The notes below the pieces were generated by a model, which made no database searches, was not told where the DNA came from, and was given only the letters and a program-made list of their open reading frames with translations. Positions 7,154-13,765 of a stretch of 23,471 bases of DNA are shown piece by piece. How positions within the stretch are numbered: the first letter of the stretch is position 1; every line of letters begins with the position of its first letter. The position numbers were made by a program, and so were the translations under genes. Source of the DNA: JAUYQR01 sp043727195 (lineage in GTDB: Bacteria; Pseudomonadota; Alphaproteobacteria; Rhodobacterales; Rhodobacteraceae); assembly GCA_043727195.1 (NCBI GenBank), contig JAYSYZ010000233.1, forward strand, positions 1-23,471, given 5' to 3'.

Positions 7154-8230
7154 TCACGCCCGAAACTGTTTGGCCAGTTTCAGACCCTGACCCTGGTAAT
7201 TCGAGGAAATGCCCGCACCATAAAGGCTTTGCGGCCGTTCGCTCATCCGTTCATAGACCAGCCGACCGACGATCTGCCCATGTTCCAGCACGAAGGGCGC
7301 CTCGTGGCAGCGCACCTCCAGCACCCCGTGAGAGCCGTTGCCGCCGGCACTGGCATGGCCGAACCCCGGGTCAAAAAAGCCCGCGTAATGCACCCGGAAT
7401 TCGCCCACCATCGCCAGATAGGGGGCCATTTCGGCGGCGTAATCGGGGGGAATGGTCACCGCCTCGCGGCTGACCAGAATATAGAAAGCCCCCGGATCGA
7501 GGATGATGCTGCCGTTATCGGCATGCACCTCTTCCCAGAAATCACGGGCGGGGTAGTGGCCGATCCGGTCAAGGTCGATCACCCCGGTATGCGGCTTGGC
7601 GCGGTAGCCGACCAGCGTGCCCCCGGCAGGCCGCAGGTCGACCGAAAAACCCAGACCCTCGGAGATGACGGGGGTGCCGTCGACCAGAGGTTCGTTGCAG
7701 TGCAAGGCGGCAAGGTCCGCATCCGACAGCACCGCCTGCCCCCGCCGGAAGCGGATCTGGTTCAGCCGCTGGCCTTGCCGCACCAGCACCGAGAAGGAGC
7801 GGGGGCAGACCTCGGCATAAAGCGGGCCGGTGTAACCTTCCGGGATGCGGTCAAACTCGGCCCCGCCATCGGTGATGGCACGGGTCAGCAGATCCAGTCG
7901 GCCGGTGGAGGATTTTGCATTGGCCACAGCGGTGATTCCGGGCGGCAGGGCAAGGCGTTCGGCCAGCGGGATGATGTAGACGCAGCCCTTTTCCAGCACC
8001 GCACCCGGGCTGAGGTCAACCGTGTGCATGCCGAATTCGGCGATGCGGTCCGCGACGGTGCGGCCCTGACCGGTCAGGAACGATGCGCGCACGCGGTAGG
8101 CGACGGCCCCCAGCCGCAGATCGAGGCTGGCGGGCTGGACCTGCGCATCCGTCACGGCGGGCGTGGCGGCAATCGCACCGGTCACGATCAATTGGCGCAG
8201 CGCGCTGTCAGGCAGGACGCCGGCTGTCAT
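7154..8230 (-). CDS. dcd: 2'-Deoxycytidine 5'-triphosphate deaminase, long double-domain form
   Basis: This enzyme deaminates dCTP to dUTP for thymidylate synthesis. At 358 residues it is nearly twice the length of E. coli Dcd (193) and matches the long alphaproteobacterial form made of two dUTPase-like beta-barrel halves. The N-terminal half has QPASLDLRLG, the substrate-loop motif KSSTGRLDLL (compare RSSLGRLG) and RIPEGYTGPLYAEV. The C-terminal half has FFDPGFG followed by GVLEVRCHEAPFVLEHGQ. Each half therefore keeps a strand with a possible catalytic glutamate. The ATG at 8230 follows a G-rich ribosome site. The gene converges on the scpB operon and lies only 27 bases beyond the tRNA-Pro terminator hairpin. 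Which half is catalytic cannot be told from sequence alone. Confidence 0.88.
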   Translation of the reverse strand: MTAGVLPDSALRQLIVTGAIAATPAVTDAQVQPASLDLRLGAVAYRVRASFLTGQGRTVADRIAEFGMHTVDLSPGAVLEKGCVYIIPLAERLALPPGITAVANAKSSTGRLDLLTRAITDGGAEFDRIPEGYTGPLYAEVCPRSFSVLVRQGQRLNQIRFRRGQAVLSDADLAALHCNEPLVDGTPVISEGLGFSVDLRPAGGTLVGYRAKPHTGVIDLDRIGHYPARDFWEEVHADNGSIILDPGAFYILVSREAVTIPPDYAAEMAPYLAMVGEFRVHYAGFFDPGFGHASAGGNGSHGVLEVRCHEAPFVLEHGQIVGRLVYERMSERPQSLYGAGISSNYQGQGLKLAKQFRA

Positions 8231-8256
8231 TGTGGTGGCCCCCCCTGGCCGGAATG

Positions 8257-8293
8257 AAAAACCGCCCGCGCTGCGCTGCAGGCGGGCGGTTTT
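8257..8293 (-). terminator. Intrinsic terminator behind tRNA-Pro
   Basis: AAAACCGCCCGC at 8258-8269 is the reverse complement of GCGGGCGGTTTT at 8282-8293, giving a 12-bp GC-rich stem with a 12-base loop. Read on the minus strand the stem runs into five T residues (complement of 8257-8261), so it is a good terminator for tRNA-Pro. The plus-strand version has four T residues and may work too. The dcd start codon is only 27 bases further on, so dcd expression must pass or start very close to this hairpin. Confidence 0.8.
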
Positions 8294-8297
8294 ACAG

Positions 8298-8375
8298 TGG
8301 TCGGGCCGGAGAGATTCGAACTCTCGACCTCCCGCCCCCCAGACGGACGCGCTAACCAGGCTGCGCTACGGCCCG
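8298..8375 (-). tRNA. tRNA-Pro (anticodon GGG)
   Basis: Read on the minus strand, the sequence folds as a complete cloverleaf. The acceptor stem is CGGGCCG paired with CGGCCCG, and the D arm contains GCGC...GCGC. The anticodon stem TCCGT/GCGGG flanks the loop CTGGGGG with anticodon GGG, read from positions 34-36. The variable loop is AGGTC, and the T arm is GAGAG-TTCGAAT-CTCTC. The discriminator is A, with CCA encoded at 8298-8300. Proline identity follows from the GGG anticodon and the C1-G72 pair. A promoter lies just upstream and a terminator just downstream, so it is an independent unit. Confidence 0.96.
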
Positions 8376-8386
8376 ACACGCCGCAA

Positions 8387-8414
8387 CTCATAGCGGGTTT
8401 CCGGGCCGGAGCAA
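8387..8414 (-). promoter_or_regulatory. Probable sigma-70 promoter of tRNA-Pro
   Basis: On the minus strand TTGCTC (-35, complement of 8409-8414) is followed after 16 bases by TATGAG (-10, complement of 8387-8392). The -10 ends 11 bases before the tRNA 5' end at 8375, a normal distance for a stable RNA with a short leader. The -35 is preceded by C, giving CTTGCTC. This is close to the CTTGCGC seen before rpmF and ppx. Confidence 0.55.
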
Positions 8415-8435
8415 GCCAGAAAGCGCAGCACGGGG

Positions 8436-9119
8436 TCAGCCCCGCCCGCCTTCGGCGTGGTCCGCCATGCGCGCCCGAAGTGTGGCAAGACGGCGGGAAA
8501 GTGCCGCAACGGCGGGCTTGGAGTTCATGAAGACTGAGGGTGGCAACGCTCTGATCCGGCTGGCAAAACCGACATCGTCGCGCGGGCGCGCGGGGGGTGC
8601 GGCGGGGGTGTCGAACAAGGGCAGGCTGGACTGCGCCGGCGCAGCCGCAACCGCCGGTGCCGCCGCAGCCGGGGAAGGGGCAACCGGGACCGGGGCATCG
8701 GCAATGCTGCCGAGCGGTTCCCCTTCGTTGGCCGGAACGGTCGCTTCGTTTGCCGCCAGATTGTCACCCTCGGCCTGATCCTCAAACGTGGCCTGATCCT
8801 CGAACGCCGCCTGATCCTCGAACGCGGCCAGATCGTCGGTCAAGCCGGGCGTGCCGGACAGGCCCGCCACATGCCGCACGCCATGTTCGCGCAGGATCTT
8901 TTGCACGCCCCGGATCGTCAGGCCTTCGTCATGCAGCAGCCGTTTGATGCCGGTCAGCAGGGCAATGTCAGAGGGGCGGTAATAGCGCCGCCCCCCCGCC
9001 CGCTTGACCGGGCGGATTTGCGGAAACCGGCTTTCCCAGAATCGCAGCACATGGGCCGGCGTTTCCAGATGATCGGCAACCTCGCTGATCGTGCGGAAGG
9101 CGTCGGGTGACTTGTCCAT
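8436..9119 (-). CDS. MerR-family transcriptional regulator
   Basis: The 227-residue protein has an N-terminal MerR-type winged helix-turn-helix: ISEVADHLETPAHVLRFWE (residues 11-29), the wing RAGGRRYYRPSDIALL (40-55) and the helical segment IKRLLHDEGLTIRGVQKIL to residue 77. There is no cysteine-rich metal site. After residue 80 the protein is low complexity: an acidic section with three FEDQA repeats (99-116), an Ala/Pro-rich linker (about 125-180), and a basic C-terminus that includes MADHAEGGRG. It lies 13 bases behind ihfA and is probably co-transcribed with it, an arrangement I recall in Rhodobacteraceae. The target genes and the signal are unknown. A short GGGG/CCCC hairpin spans its stop codon at 8431-8444. 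Confidence 0.85.
   Translation of the reverse strand: MDKSPDAFRTISEVADHLETPAHVLRFWESRFPQIRPVKRAGGRRYYRPSDIALLTGIKRLLHDEGLTIRGVQKILREHGVRHVAGLSGTPGLTDDLAAFEDQAAFEDQATFEDQAEGDNLAANEATVPANEGEPLGSIADAPVPVAPSPAAAAPAVAAAPAQSSLPLFDTPAAPPARPRDDVGFASRIRALPPSVFMNSKPAVAALSRRLATLRARMADHAEGGRG
8772..8825 (-). repeat. Three tandem 18-base repeats inside the merR-type gene
   Basis: Three consecutive 18-base units share the core GCCTGATCCTC(A/G)AACG on the plus strand. They encode AFEDQA, AFEDQA and TFEDQA (residues 99-116 of the regulator). The differences are a few single bases, and the length is a multiple of three, so gain or loss of a unit would keep the frame. Confidence 0.85.
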
Positions 9120-9132
9120 CCGCGGCTATCCC

Positions 9133-9435
9133 TCAGCGTTTCTTTCCGGCGGCGACGCGATCTTTCATCAGATGCGAGGGGCGGAAGGTCAGGACACGGC
9201 GCGGGCTGATCGGCACCTCGTCGCCGGTTTTCGGATTGCGGCCGACACGGGCGGACTTTGACCGCACCGAGAATGTGCCGAAGGACGAAATTTTAACCAT
9301 CTCGCCCGAGGCGAGAGAATTCGACATGTGCTGCAGCACGGATTCGACCAGCGTGGCCGATTCGTTGCGGCTCAGGCCCACTTCGCGAAACACCGCTTCG
9401 CTGAGATCCATCCGCGTCAATGTGTTCTCGCTCAT
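9133..9435 (-). CDS. ihfA: Integration host factor subunit alpha
   Basis: IHF-alpha pairs with IHF-beta to bend DNA sharply at specific sites, affecting transcription, replication and recombination. I start at the ATG at 9435 (100 residues), since the 21 extra residues of the longer frame fall in the promoter region. The protein begins with TLTRMDLSEAVFREVGLSR and continues with the core strand MVKISSFGTFSVRSKSARVGR. It has the beta-arm tip GRNPKTGDE at residues 65-73, whose proline intercalates into DNA, and ends with basic helices (PSHLMKDRVAAGKKR). The alpha subunit is favoured over beta or HU by the SENTLTRMDL start and by its place between fabH and a merR-type gene. Confidence 0.93.
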   Translation of the reverse strand: MSENTLTRMDLSEAVFREVGLSRNESATLVESVLQHMSNSLASGEMVKISSFGTFSVRSKSARVGRNPKTGDEVPISPRRVLTFRPSHLMKDRVAAGKKR

Positions 9436-9463
9436 CCCGTCCCCCCGAGTGTTATCTGGGAGC

Positions 9464-9492
9464 AGGATGCGGCGGATGGATTTCCGAGTCAA
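9464..9492 (-). promoter_or_regulatory. Probable promoter of ihfA
   Basis: On the minus strand TTGACT (complement of 9487-9492, five of six matches to TTGACA) is followed after 17 bases by CATCCT (complement of 9464-9469, three of six matches). The element lies in the 90-base gap between the fabH stop and the ihfA start, about 28 bases before the start codon. Confidence 0.45.
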
Positions 9493-9505
9493 TATCAACC
9501 ACTTG
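9493..9505 (+). promoter_or_regulatory. Perfect IHF consensus site next to the ihfA promoter
   Basis: TATCAACCACTTG fits the IHF consensus WATCAANNNNTTR at every defined position. It directly abuts the putative ihfA -35 hexamer at 9487-9492. IHF represses its own alpha-subunit gene in E. coli, so autoregulation is the natural reading. Part of the site also falls in an inverted repeat AACCAC/GTGGTT (9497-9502 and 9512-9517). Confidence 0.55.
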
Positions 9506-9525
9506 GCACACGTGGTTAAAGACGT

Positions 9526-10497
9526 TTACCAGCGGATGATCACCGATCCCCAGGCCAGGCCGCCACCTATGGCCTCGGTCACCAGAAGATCGCCCTGCTT
9601 GATCTGGCCGCGGTCGCGTCCGACAGACAGGGCCAGCGGGATCGAGGCTGCCGAGGTATTGCCGTGATCCTGCACCGTGACCACCACCCGGTCCATCGGC
9701 ACCTGCATGCGTTTGGCGGTGCCTTCGATGATGCGGATATTGGCCTGATGCGGCACGATCCAGTCGACATCCGCAGCCGTCAGACCTGCCTTGTCAAGCG
9801 CGGTGTGGGCGGTTGCGGCAAGCTTTTCAATGGCATGGCGGAAAACCTCCTTGCCCTCCATCACCAGATGGCCGGTGGTGCCGGTGGAGGTGCCGCCATT
9901 GACGTAGAGCAGGCTCTGGTAGCGACCGTCAGAATTGAGGTCGGTGGCAAGGATGCCGCGGTCGGCATTCGTGCCGGGGCTTTCGGTCGCCTCAAGGATC
10001 ACCGCGCCGGCGCCATCGCCGAACAGAACGCAGGTGGAGCGGTCCTGCCAGTTCATCAGCCGGCTGAACGTCTCGGCACCGATCACAAGCACGCGCTGCG
10101 CCTGGCCCGACAGGATCAGCGCGTTGGCGTTGGTCAGGGCGAAGACGAATCCGGCGCAGACGGCCTGCACATCGAAGGCAAAGCCGCGCGTCATGCCAAG
10201 GGCTGCCTGTACCATCGTGGCGGCCGAGGGAAAGGTCAGGTCGGGGGTGGAGGTGGCAAGAACGATGGCGTCGATGTCGTCAGCCGCCAGCCGCGCATCC
10301 GCCAGCGCGGCGCGGGCGGCGCGGGTGGCGAGGTCTGACGTTGTCTGCCCCTCGGCGGCGAAGTGGCGGCGTTCGATGCCGGAGCGCGCGCGGATCCATT
10401 CGTCAGAGGTTTCCACGATGGCTTCGAATTCGGAATTCGGCACCACACGGTCGGGCAGGTAGTGCCCGACGCCCCTGACTACGGCGCGTATCGTCAT
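9526..10497 (-). CDS. fabH: 3-Oxoacyl-[acyl-carrier-protein] synthase III
   Basis: FabH starts fatty acid synthesis by condensing acetyl-CoA with malonyl-ACP. The 323-residue product has the thiolase-fold catalytic triad: C114 in DVQAVCAGF, H250 in VPHQANIRI and N280 in DHGNTSAAS. The spacing is the same as in the E. coli enzyme (112, 244, 274, with a small offset). The N-terminus has GHYLPDRVVPN and the SDEWIRARSGIERR segment typical of the family, and the C-terminus ends GGGLAWGSVIIRW. Its ATG overlaps the plsX stop as ATGA, so the two are coupled. It is followed after 90 bases by ihfA. Confidence 0.97.
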   Translation of the reverse strand: MTIRAVVRGVGHYLPDRVVPNSEFEAIVETSDEWIRARSGIERRHFAAEGQTTSDLATRAARAALADARLAADDIDAIVLATSTPDLTFPSAATMVQAALGMTRGFAFDVQAVCAGFVFALTNANALILSGQAQRVLVIGAETFSRLMNWQDRSTCVLFGDGAGAVILEATESPGTNADRGILATDLNSDGRYQSLLYVNGGTSTGTTGHLVMEGKEVFRHAIEKLAATAHTALDKAGLTAADVDWIVPHQANIRIIEGTAKRMQVPMDRVVVTVQDHGNTSAASIPLALSVGRDRGQIKQGDLLVTEAIGGGLAWGSVIIRW

Positions 10498-11618
10498 GGC
10501 GTTGGATTGCCCCCCGGCCCGGTCGGTGCGGGCTCTGCCTGCGCGGTATCCTGCCTTGCGCGTTCGGCGGATGCAACCCGTGCGGCAAGCCGTTCGGTAA
10601 AGCCGGAGTGGGCCAGTTGATAGGCCAGGCCGATGGCGGCGGCAACGCCGGTGCTGTCAGCGGAACCGTGCGATTTCACCACGGTGCCGTTCAGCCCCAG
10701 AAACACGCCACCGTTGACCCTGCGGGGGTCGATGCGTTTCTGCAACCGTTTCAACGAGTTCATCGCCAGAAGGGCCGCGAATTTCGACATCAGGCCCGCA
10801 CCGAACGCCTCGCGCAGGAAATCGGCGATCAGTTTGGCGGTGCCCTCGCCGGTCTTCAGCGCGACGTTGCCGGTAAAGCCGTCGGTCACGATCACATCGA
10901 CCCGGTCGGAGGGCAGATCGCCGCCTTCGACAAAGCCGACATAGTCGAAATCGCCGATCCGGGCAGTGGCGGTCATCCGGTCATGCGCCTCTTTCAATTC
11001 GGCGCGGCCCTTGTGTTCTTCGGTCCCGACATTCAACAGGCCCACCCGCGGGCGCGGCACGTTCAGCCCGTTGCGGGCGTAAGAGGCGCCCATGGTGGCG
11101 TATTGCAGCAGGTCGTCCGCTTCGGCCTTCACATCGGCGCCGACGTCCAGCATCAGATTGAACCCGCCGGGATTGCGCGAGGGCCAGAGGCAGGCGATGG
11201 CCGGGCGGTTGACGCCGGGCAGCTTGCGCAGGCGGATCATCGACACGGCCATCAGCGCGCCGGTATTGCCGCACGACACCGCTGCTGTCGCCTCGCCATC
11301 GCGAACACTGTCGATGGCGGACCACATCGAGGTGCCCATGCCGTGGCGCATCACCTGTGCGGGCTTGTCATCCATCGTCACGACACGGGGGGCATGGCGC
11401 AGGGTGCAACGGTGCGAAAGGCCGGGCTGACGTGCCAGCAGCGGTGCCAGCAGCGCCTCGTCCCCGTGCAGGACCACATGCATGTTCGGCAGGCGGCCAA
11501 CGGATTCGGCAATACCCGCAACAACCACCGTCGGGCCGCGATCGCCGCCCATCGCATCAACCGATATCACGATACGCTCGGCATCAGAGGTTACCGGAGT
11601 GTCAAGTCCGTTGGCCAT
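10494..11618 (-). CDS. plsX: Phosphate acyltransferase PlsX
   Basis: PlsX converts acyl-ACP to acyl-phosphate, the donor for PlsY in phospholipid synthesis. I start at the ATG at 11618 (374 residues) rather than the TTG two codons upstream. The N-terminal signature IVISVDAMGGDRGP is at residues 16-29. It is followed by the family segments SCGNTGALMA, LDVGADVKAEADDLLQYA, PRVGLLNVGTEEHKG and VDVIVTDGFTGNVALKT. The C-terminal 40 residues are Ala-rich and end in a Pro/Gly-rich tail. It sits between rpmF and fabH, the usual bacterial order, and overlaps fabH by 4 bases. Confidence 0.96.
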   Translation of the reverse strand: MANGLDTPVTSDAERIVISVDAMGGDRGPTVVVAGIAESVGRLPNMHVVLHGDEALLAPLLARQPGLSHRCTLRHAPRVVTMDDKPAQVMRHGMGTSMWSAIDSVRDGEATAAVSCGNTGALMAVSMIRLRKLPGVNRPAIACLWPSRNPGGFNLMLDVGADVKAEADDLLQYATMGASYARNGLNVPRPRVGLLNVGTEEHKGRAELKEAHDRMTATARIGDFDYVGFVEGGDLPSDRVDVIVTDGFTGNVALKTGEGTAKLIADFLREAFGAGLMSKFAALLAMNSLKRLQKRIDPRRVNGGVFLGLNGTVVKSHGSADSTGVAAAIGLAYQLAHSGFTERLAARVASAERARQDTAQAEPAPTGPGGNPTP

Positions 11619-11644
11619 CGGCAAGGGCGCGGGCGAGGTGCGGC

Positions 11645-11851
11645 TTACGCCGCATCCTCATCAAGATCGACTTCCTTGGCCATGGCGACAACCTCGCGCG
11701 CCGCGTAGTGGCCACAAGACGGGCACACATGATGCGGACGCTTCAGTTCGCCACAGTTGGAGCATTCGTTGGGGTTCGCGGCCACGAGCGCGTCATGCGC
11801 CCGGCGCATGTTGCGCTTGGATTTCGTGGTGCGGTTCTGCGGGACAGCCAT
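11645..11851 (-). CDS. rpmF: 50S ribosomal protein L32
   Basis: L32 is a small zinc-ribbon protein of the large ribosomal subunit. The 68-residue protein starts MAVPQNRTTKSKRNMRRAHD, which is diagnostic. It keeps four cysteines, C30 and C33 (CSNC) and C43 and C46 (CPSC), so it is the zinc-binding form rather than the cysteine-free paralogue. The C-terminal tail is acidic (VDLDEDAA). It lies 26 bases before plsX on the same strand and has its own promoter upstream in the gap after yceD. Confidence 0.97.
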   Translation of the reverse strand: MAVPQNRTTKSKRNMRRAHDALVAANPNECSNCGELKRPHHVCPSCGHYAAREVVAMAKEVDLDEDAA

Positions 11852-11964
11852 GTCACAACCTCGGGCAGTGGGGACATGCCCCGGATTTCCTTTGCGAAAC
11901 AGATCCTTGCATTGCGTCTAGGCAATAACCGGGGGATGCTGCTGCACAGCTTGGATGAGGCGCG

Positions 11965-11992
11965 GAACATACGCGGATTTCGGGGGTGCGCA
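11965..11992 (-). promoter_or_regulatory. Probable promoter of rpmF-plsX-fabH
   Basis: On the minus strand CTTGCGC contains the -35 TTGCGC (complement of 11987-11992). After 16 bases comes TATGTT (complement of 11965-11970, four of six -10 matches). It lies in the 172-base gap between yceD and rpmF and would give a leader of about 110 bases. The remaining gap sequence shows no other convincing element. Confidence 0.5.
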
Positions 11993-12023
11993 AGCCCCTT
12001 TTCGCCGGGTCCGGCCCAGCGGC

Positions 12024-12596
12024 TCATCCGCCGCCGCCGGTGCCTTCGGGTGGCTTTGATCCCAGCTTTGCCGCAAGGCCGGCAAGGCCCGCAAACGGCT
12101 TGAGATCGGCATCGGCCAGCGGTTTGACACCGTCATCGGCAAACACCGCCTCGCCCAGAGCGGCCCCCGCTGCGCGGGGATACAGCGGCAGGGCAAGCGT
12201 CAGCGCTTCGGCCACCACCTCAACCAGATCGATCAGTTCGGGCATCGGTTCAGTGGCGTCATCCTCGGGCATCTCAACCTCGTCGCCTTCGGGCTGGGGC
12301 AGGCCCGCCACGTAGCGGCGGCGTACGGTTTCGCTGATCCGCGCGGCCACCGGCACCAGCGTCACCACGCAGGCCTGATCGACCGAGGCGGTCAGCGTGC
12401 CGGTCAGCGTCATCTCATCGCGGCCCGACGGGGTGATGCTGCCGGCAAAGCTGAGCGCCCGGATTGCCAGGATGTCGAGACTGCGGGCCAGATCGGCGCG
12501 GGCCGTGGCATCCGGGCTATAGGCGAAATGGGTGGGTTTGCGGGGGCTGAGGCCGCCGGTGCGGAACGACGTCGGTTTGGCAGCGGATTCTGGCAT
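12024..12596 (-). CDS. yceD: DUF177 / YceD-family protein
   Basis: YceD-family proteins are found next to rpmF across bacteria and have been linked to large-subunit rRNA or ribosome biogenesis; the biochemical role is not settled. I take the ATG at 12596 (190 residues), with AAGG about nine bases upstream. The 22 codons above it look non-coding. The conserved core is LTGTLTASVDQACVVTLVPV, with the single cysteine of the family's central motif, followed by an acidic stretch (EGDEVEMPEDDATEPM) and the conserved IDLVEVVAEALTLALPLYPR. The C-terminus FAGLAGLAAKLG is also typical. It is the first gene of the leftward run and is divergent from bamE. Confidence 0.87.
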   Translation of the reverse strand: MPESAAKPTSFRTGGLSPRKPTHFAYSPDATARADLARSLDILAIRALSFAGSITPSGRDEMTLTGTLTASVDQACVVTLVPVAARISETVRRRYVAGLPQPEGDEVEMPEDDATEPMPELIDLVEVVAEALTLALPLYPRAAGAALGEAVFADDGVKPLADADLKPFAGLAGLAAKLGSKPPEGTGGGG

Positions 12597-12796
12597 CGGG
12601 CAGACCTTTCGGCATCGGTGGGCGCGCTGCACGCAATGGTGCGGCGTTCCATTCTTGAACAAGGGGCTGTCCTTCTGATATCCCGTTTGGCAAGGGTTTT
12701 GAACCCCGCCTCACTTTGCCGGAAACAACCGGCAGATTCGGCGTCGCAAAAGGCACGGGGACAGGCATGGCAGTTAACCGGTGGGCAAGGACGGTC

Positions 12797-13252
12797 ATGG
12801 CATCCTGCCAGCGGCCCCGGACGCAGGGCATGGCGCTGATGCTGGTGGCCGGGCTGGCGGCCTGTTCGCCGGTCTATCGCAACCACGGCTACGTACCCGC
12901 CGAGGATGAGCTGGCGCTGGTCGAGGTGGGCGTGGACACGCGCGAAACGGTTGGGCCAAAGATCGGCCGCCCCTCCACCTCGGGCCTGCTGAACGACGAG
13001 GGCTGGTTTTATGTGCAAAGCCGCTACAAGCTGGTCGGCCCCCGCGAGCCGAAGGAGATCGAGCGGCAGGTGCTGGTGGTGACCTTTACCGAAGCCGGCG
13101 TGGTGGAAAACATCGGCCGCTACGGGCTTGAGGATGGCCGGGTGGTCGAAATCTCGCGCCGGGTGACCGAGACGAACATCAAGGGCATCACCCTCATCCA
13201 GCAGCTTCTGGGCAGCTTTGGCCGGGTCAGGGCCGAGGATATCGCCGGTTAA
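12797..13252 (+). CDS. bamE: Outer-membrane protein assembly factor BamE (lipoprotein)
   Basis: BamE (SmpA/OmlA) is a lipoprotein of the BAM complex that inserts beta-barrels into the outer membrane. I choose the ATG at 12797 because AAGGA lies five bases upstream and the signal peptide is then 22 residues, with lipobox LAAC and lipidated Cys23. An ATG at 12767 is the alternative and adds 10 residues. The mature part has PVYRNHGYVP and the motif VEVGVDTRETVGPKIGRPS, followed by GWFYVQSRYKLVG, which are the fold-defining segments of alphaproteobacterial BamE. The 151-residue length is normal. It is divergent from yceD and converges on msrB, with an 8-base gap. Confidence 0.9.
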   Translation: MASCQRPRTQGMALMLVAGLAACSPVYRNHGYVPAEDELALVEVGVDTRETVGPKIGRPSTSGLLNDEGWFYVQSRYKLVGPREPKEIERQVLVVTFTEAGVVENIGRYGLEDGRVVEISRRVTETNIKGITLIQQLLGSFGRVRAEDIAG

Positions 13253-13260
13253 ACCGCTGC

Positions 13261-13653
13261 TCAGTCTGCGGGATCGAACGTCAGTGCCACGCCGTTGATG
13301 CAATAGCGCAGACCGGTGGGGGCCGGGCCGTCGGGAAAGACATGGCCCAGATGCGCCTCGCAGCGGTTGCAGTGCACCTCGGTGCGGCGCATGAACCAGC
13401 CGTTGTCCTGCTGTTCGCCGACCATTTCGCCATCAAGCGGCGCGTAGAACGAGGGCCAGCCGGTGCCGGATTCAAACTTGGCTTTCTGATCGAACAGGGG
13501 TGCGTCGCAACAGATGCAGCGGTAGGTGCCGGGGCCCTTGGGAAAATCCTCGTGGGTGAAGGCGCGTTCGGTGGCATGGTGACGGGTAACCTTGTAGGCA
13601 AGGTCTGACAGTTGCGCCTGCCATTCGGCATCGGATTTGGTGATCTTGTCCAT
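13261..13653 (-). CDS. msrB: Peptide-methionine (R)-S-oxide reductase
   Basis: MsrB reduces methionine-R-sulfoxide in proteins with thioredoxin as reductant. The start is the ATG at 13653 with AAGGAAGGA upstream (130 residues); a longer frame exists but lacks support. Zinc-binding cysteines are C46/C49 (in CICC) and C95/C98 (CNRC). The active-site segment GLRYCING puts the catalytic cysteine at C118, and ESGTGWPSF and HLGHVFPDGP are family signatures. A single-domain MsrB without fused MsrA is indicated, and no signal peptide is present, so it should be cytoplasmic. A probable promoter lies at 13709-13737. Confidence 0.96.
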   Translation of the reverse strand: MDKITKSDAEWQAQLSDLAYKVTRHHATERAFTHEDFPKGPGTYRCICCDAPLFDQKAKFESGTGWPSFYAPLDGEMVGEQQDNGWFMRRTEVHCNRCEAHLGHVFPDGPAPTGLRYCINGVALTFDPAD

Positions 13654-13708
13654 CAGAGCGGTCCTTCCTTTGGGCGCCCGTCTTGCATGGTGCGCGCTGT
13701 TCTGGAAA

Positions 13709-13737
13709 TATCTAGGCGGCGTTTGGCCCGGTGCCAA
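13709..13737 (-). promoter_or_regulatory. Probable promoter of msrB
   Basis: On the minus strand TTGGCA (complement of 13732-13737, five of six matches) is followed after 17 bases by TAGATA (complement of 13709-13714, three of six). The msrB start codon is 55 bases further on. A weaker plus-strand candidate for the olsB-like gene, TTGCAT at 13683-13688 with AAATAT at 13706-13711, overlaps the same region, so the two divergent promoters may share DNA. Confidence 0.45.
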
Positions 13738-13765
13738 GGCGCGACCGGGCCGGAAAGGCAGAATC

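Noticed and set aside
7094..8257. 387-residue plus-strand frame opposite dcd
   Set aside because: It is the antisense shadow of dcd in GC-rich DNA with no recognisable motif. Frames at 9664-10338 and 10608-11708 opposite fabH and plsX are rejected for the same reason.
8431..8444. Terminator at the end of the merR-type gene
   Set aside because: The stem is only five base pairs with a four-base loop and no T-run follows; it is noted in the gene entry but not listed.
8297..8530. Plus-strand frame starting MVGPERFELSTSRPPDGRANQ
   Set aside because: This is the well-known artefact of translating the antisense strand of a tRNA gene; the DNA is tRNA-Pro.
9497..9517. Inverted repeat AACCAC/GTGGTT as fabH terminator
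   Set aside because: The stem is six base pairs and lacks a T-run; it overlaps the IHF site, which explains part of it better.
12690..12706. Sigma-54-like TGGCA...TTGAA sequence before bamE
   Set aside because: The essential GC of the -12 element is replaced by GA, and bamE is not a known sigma-54 target.
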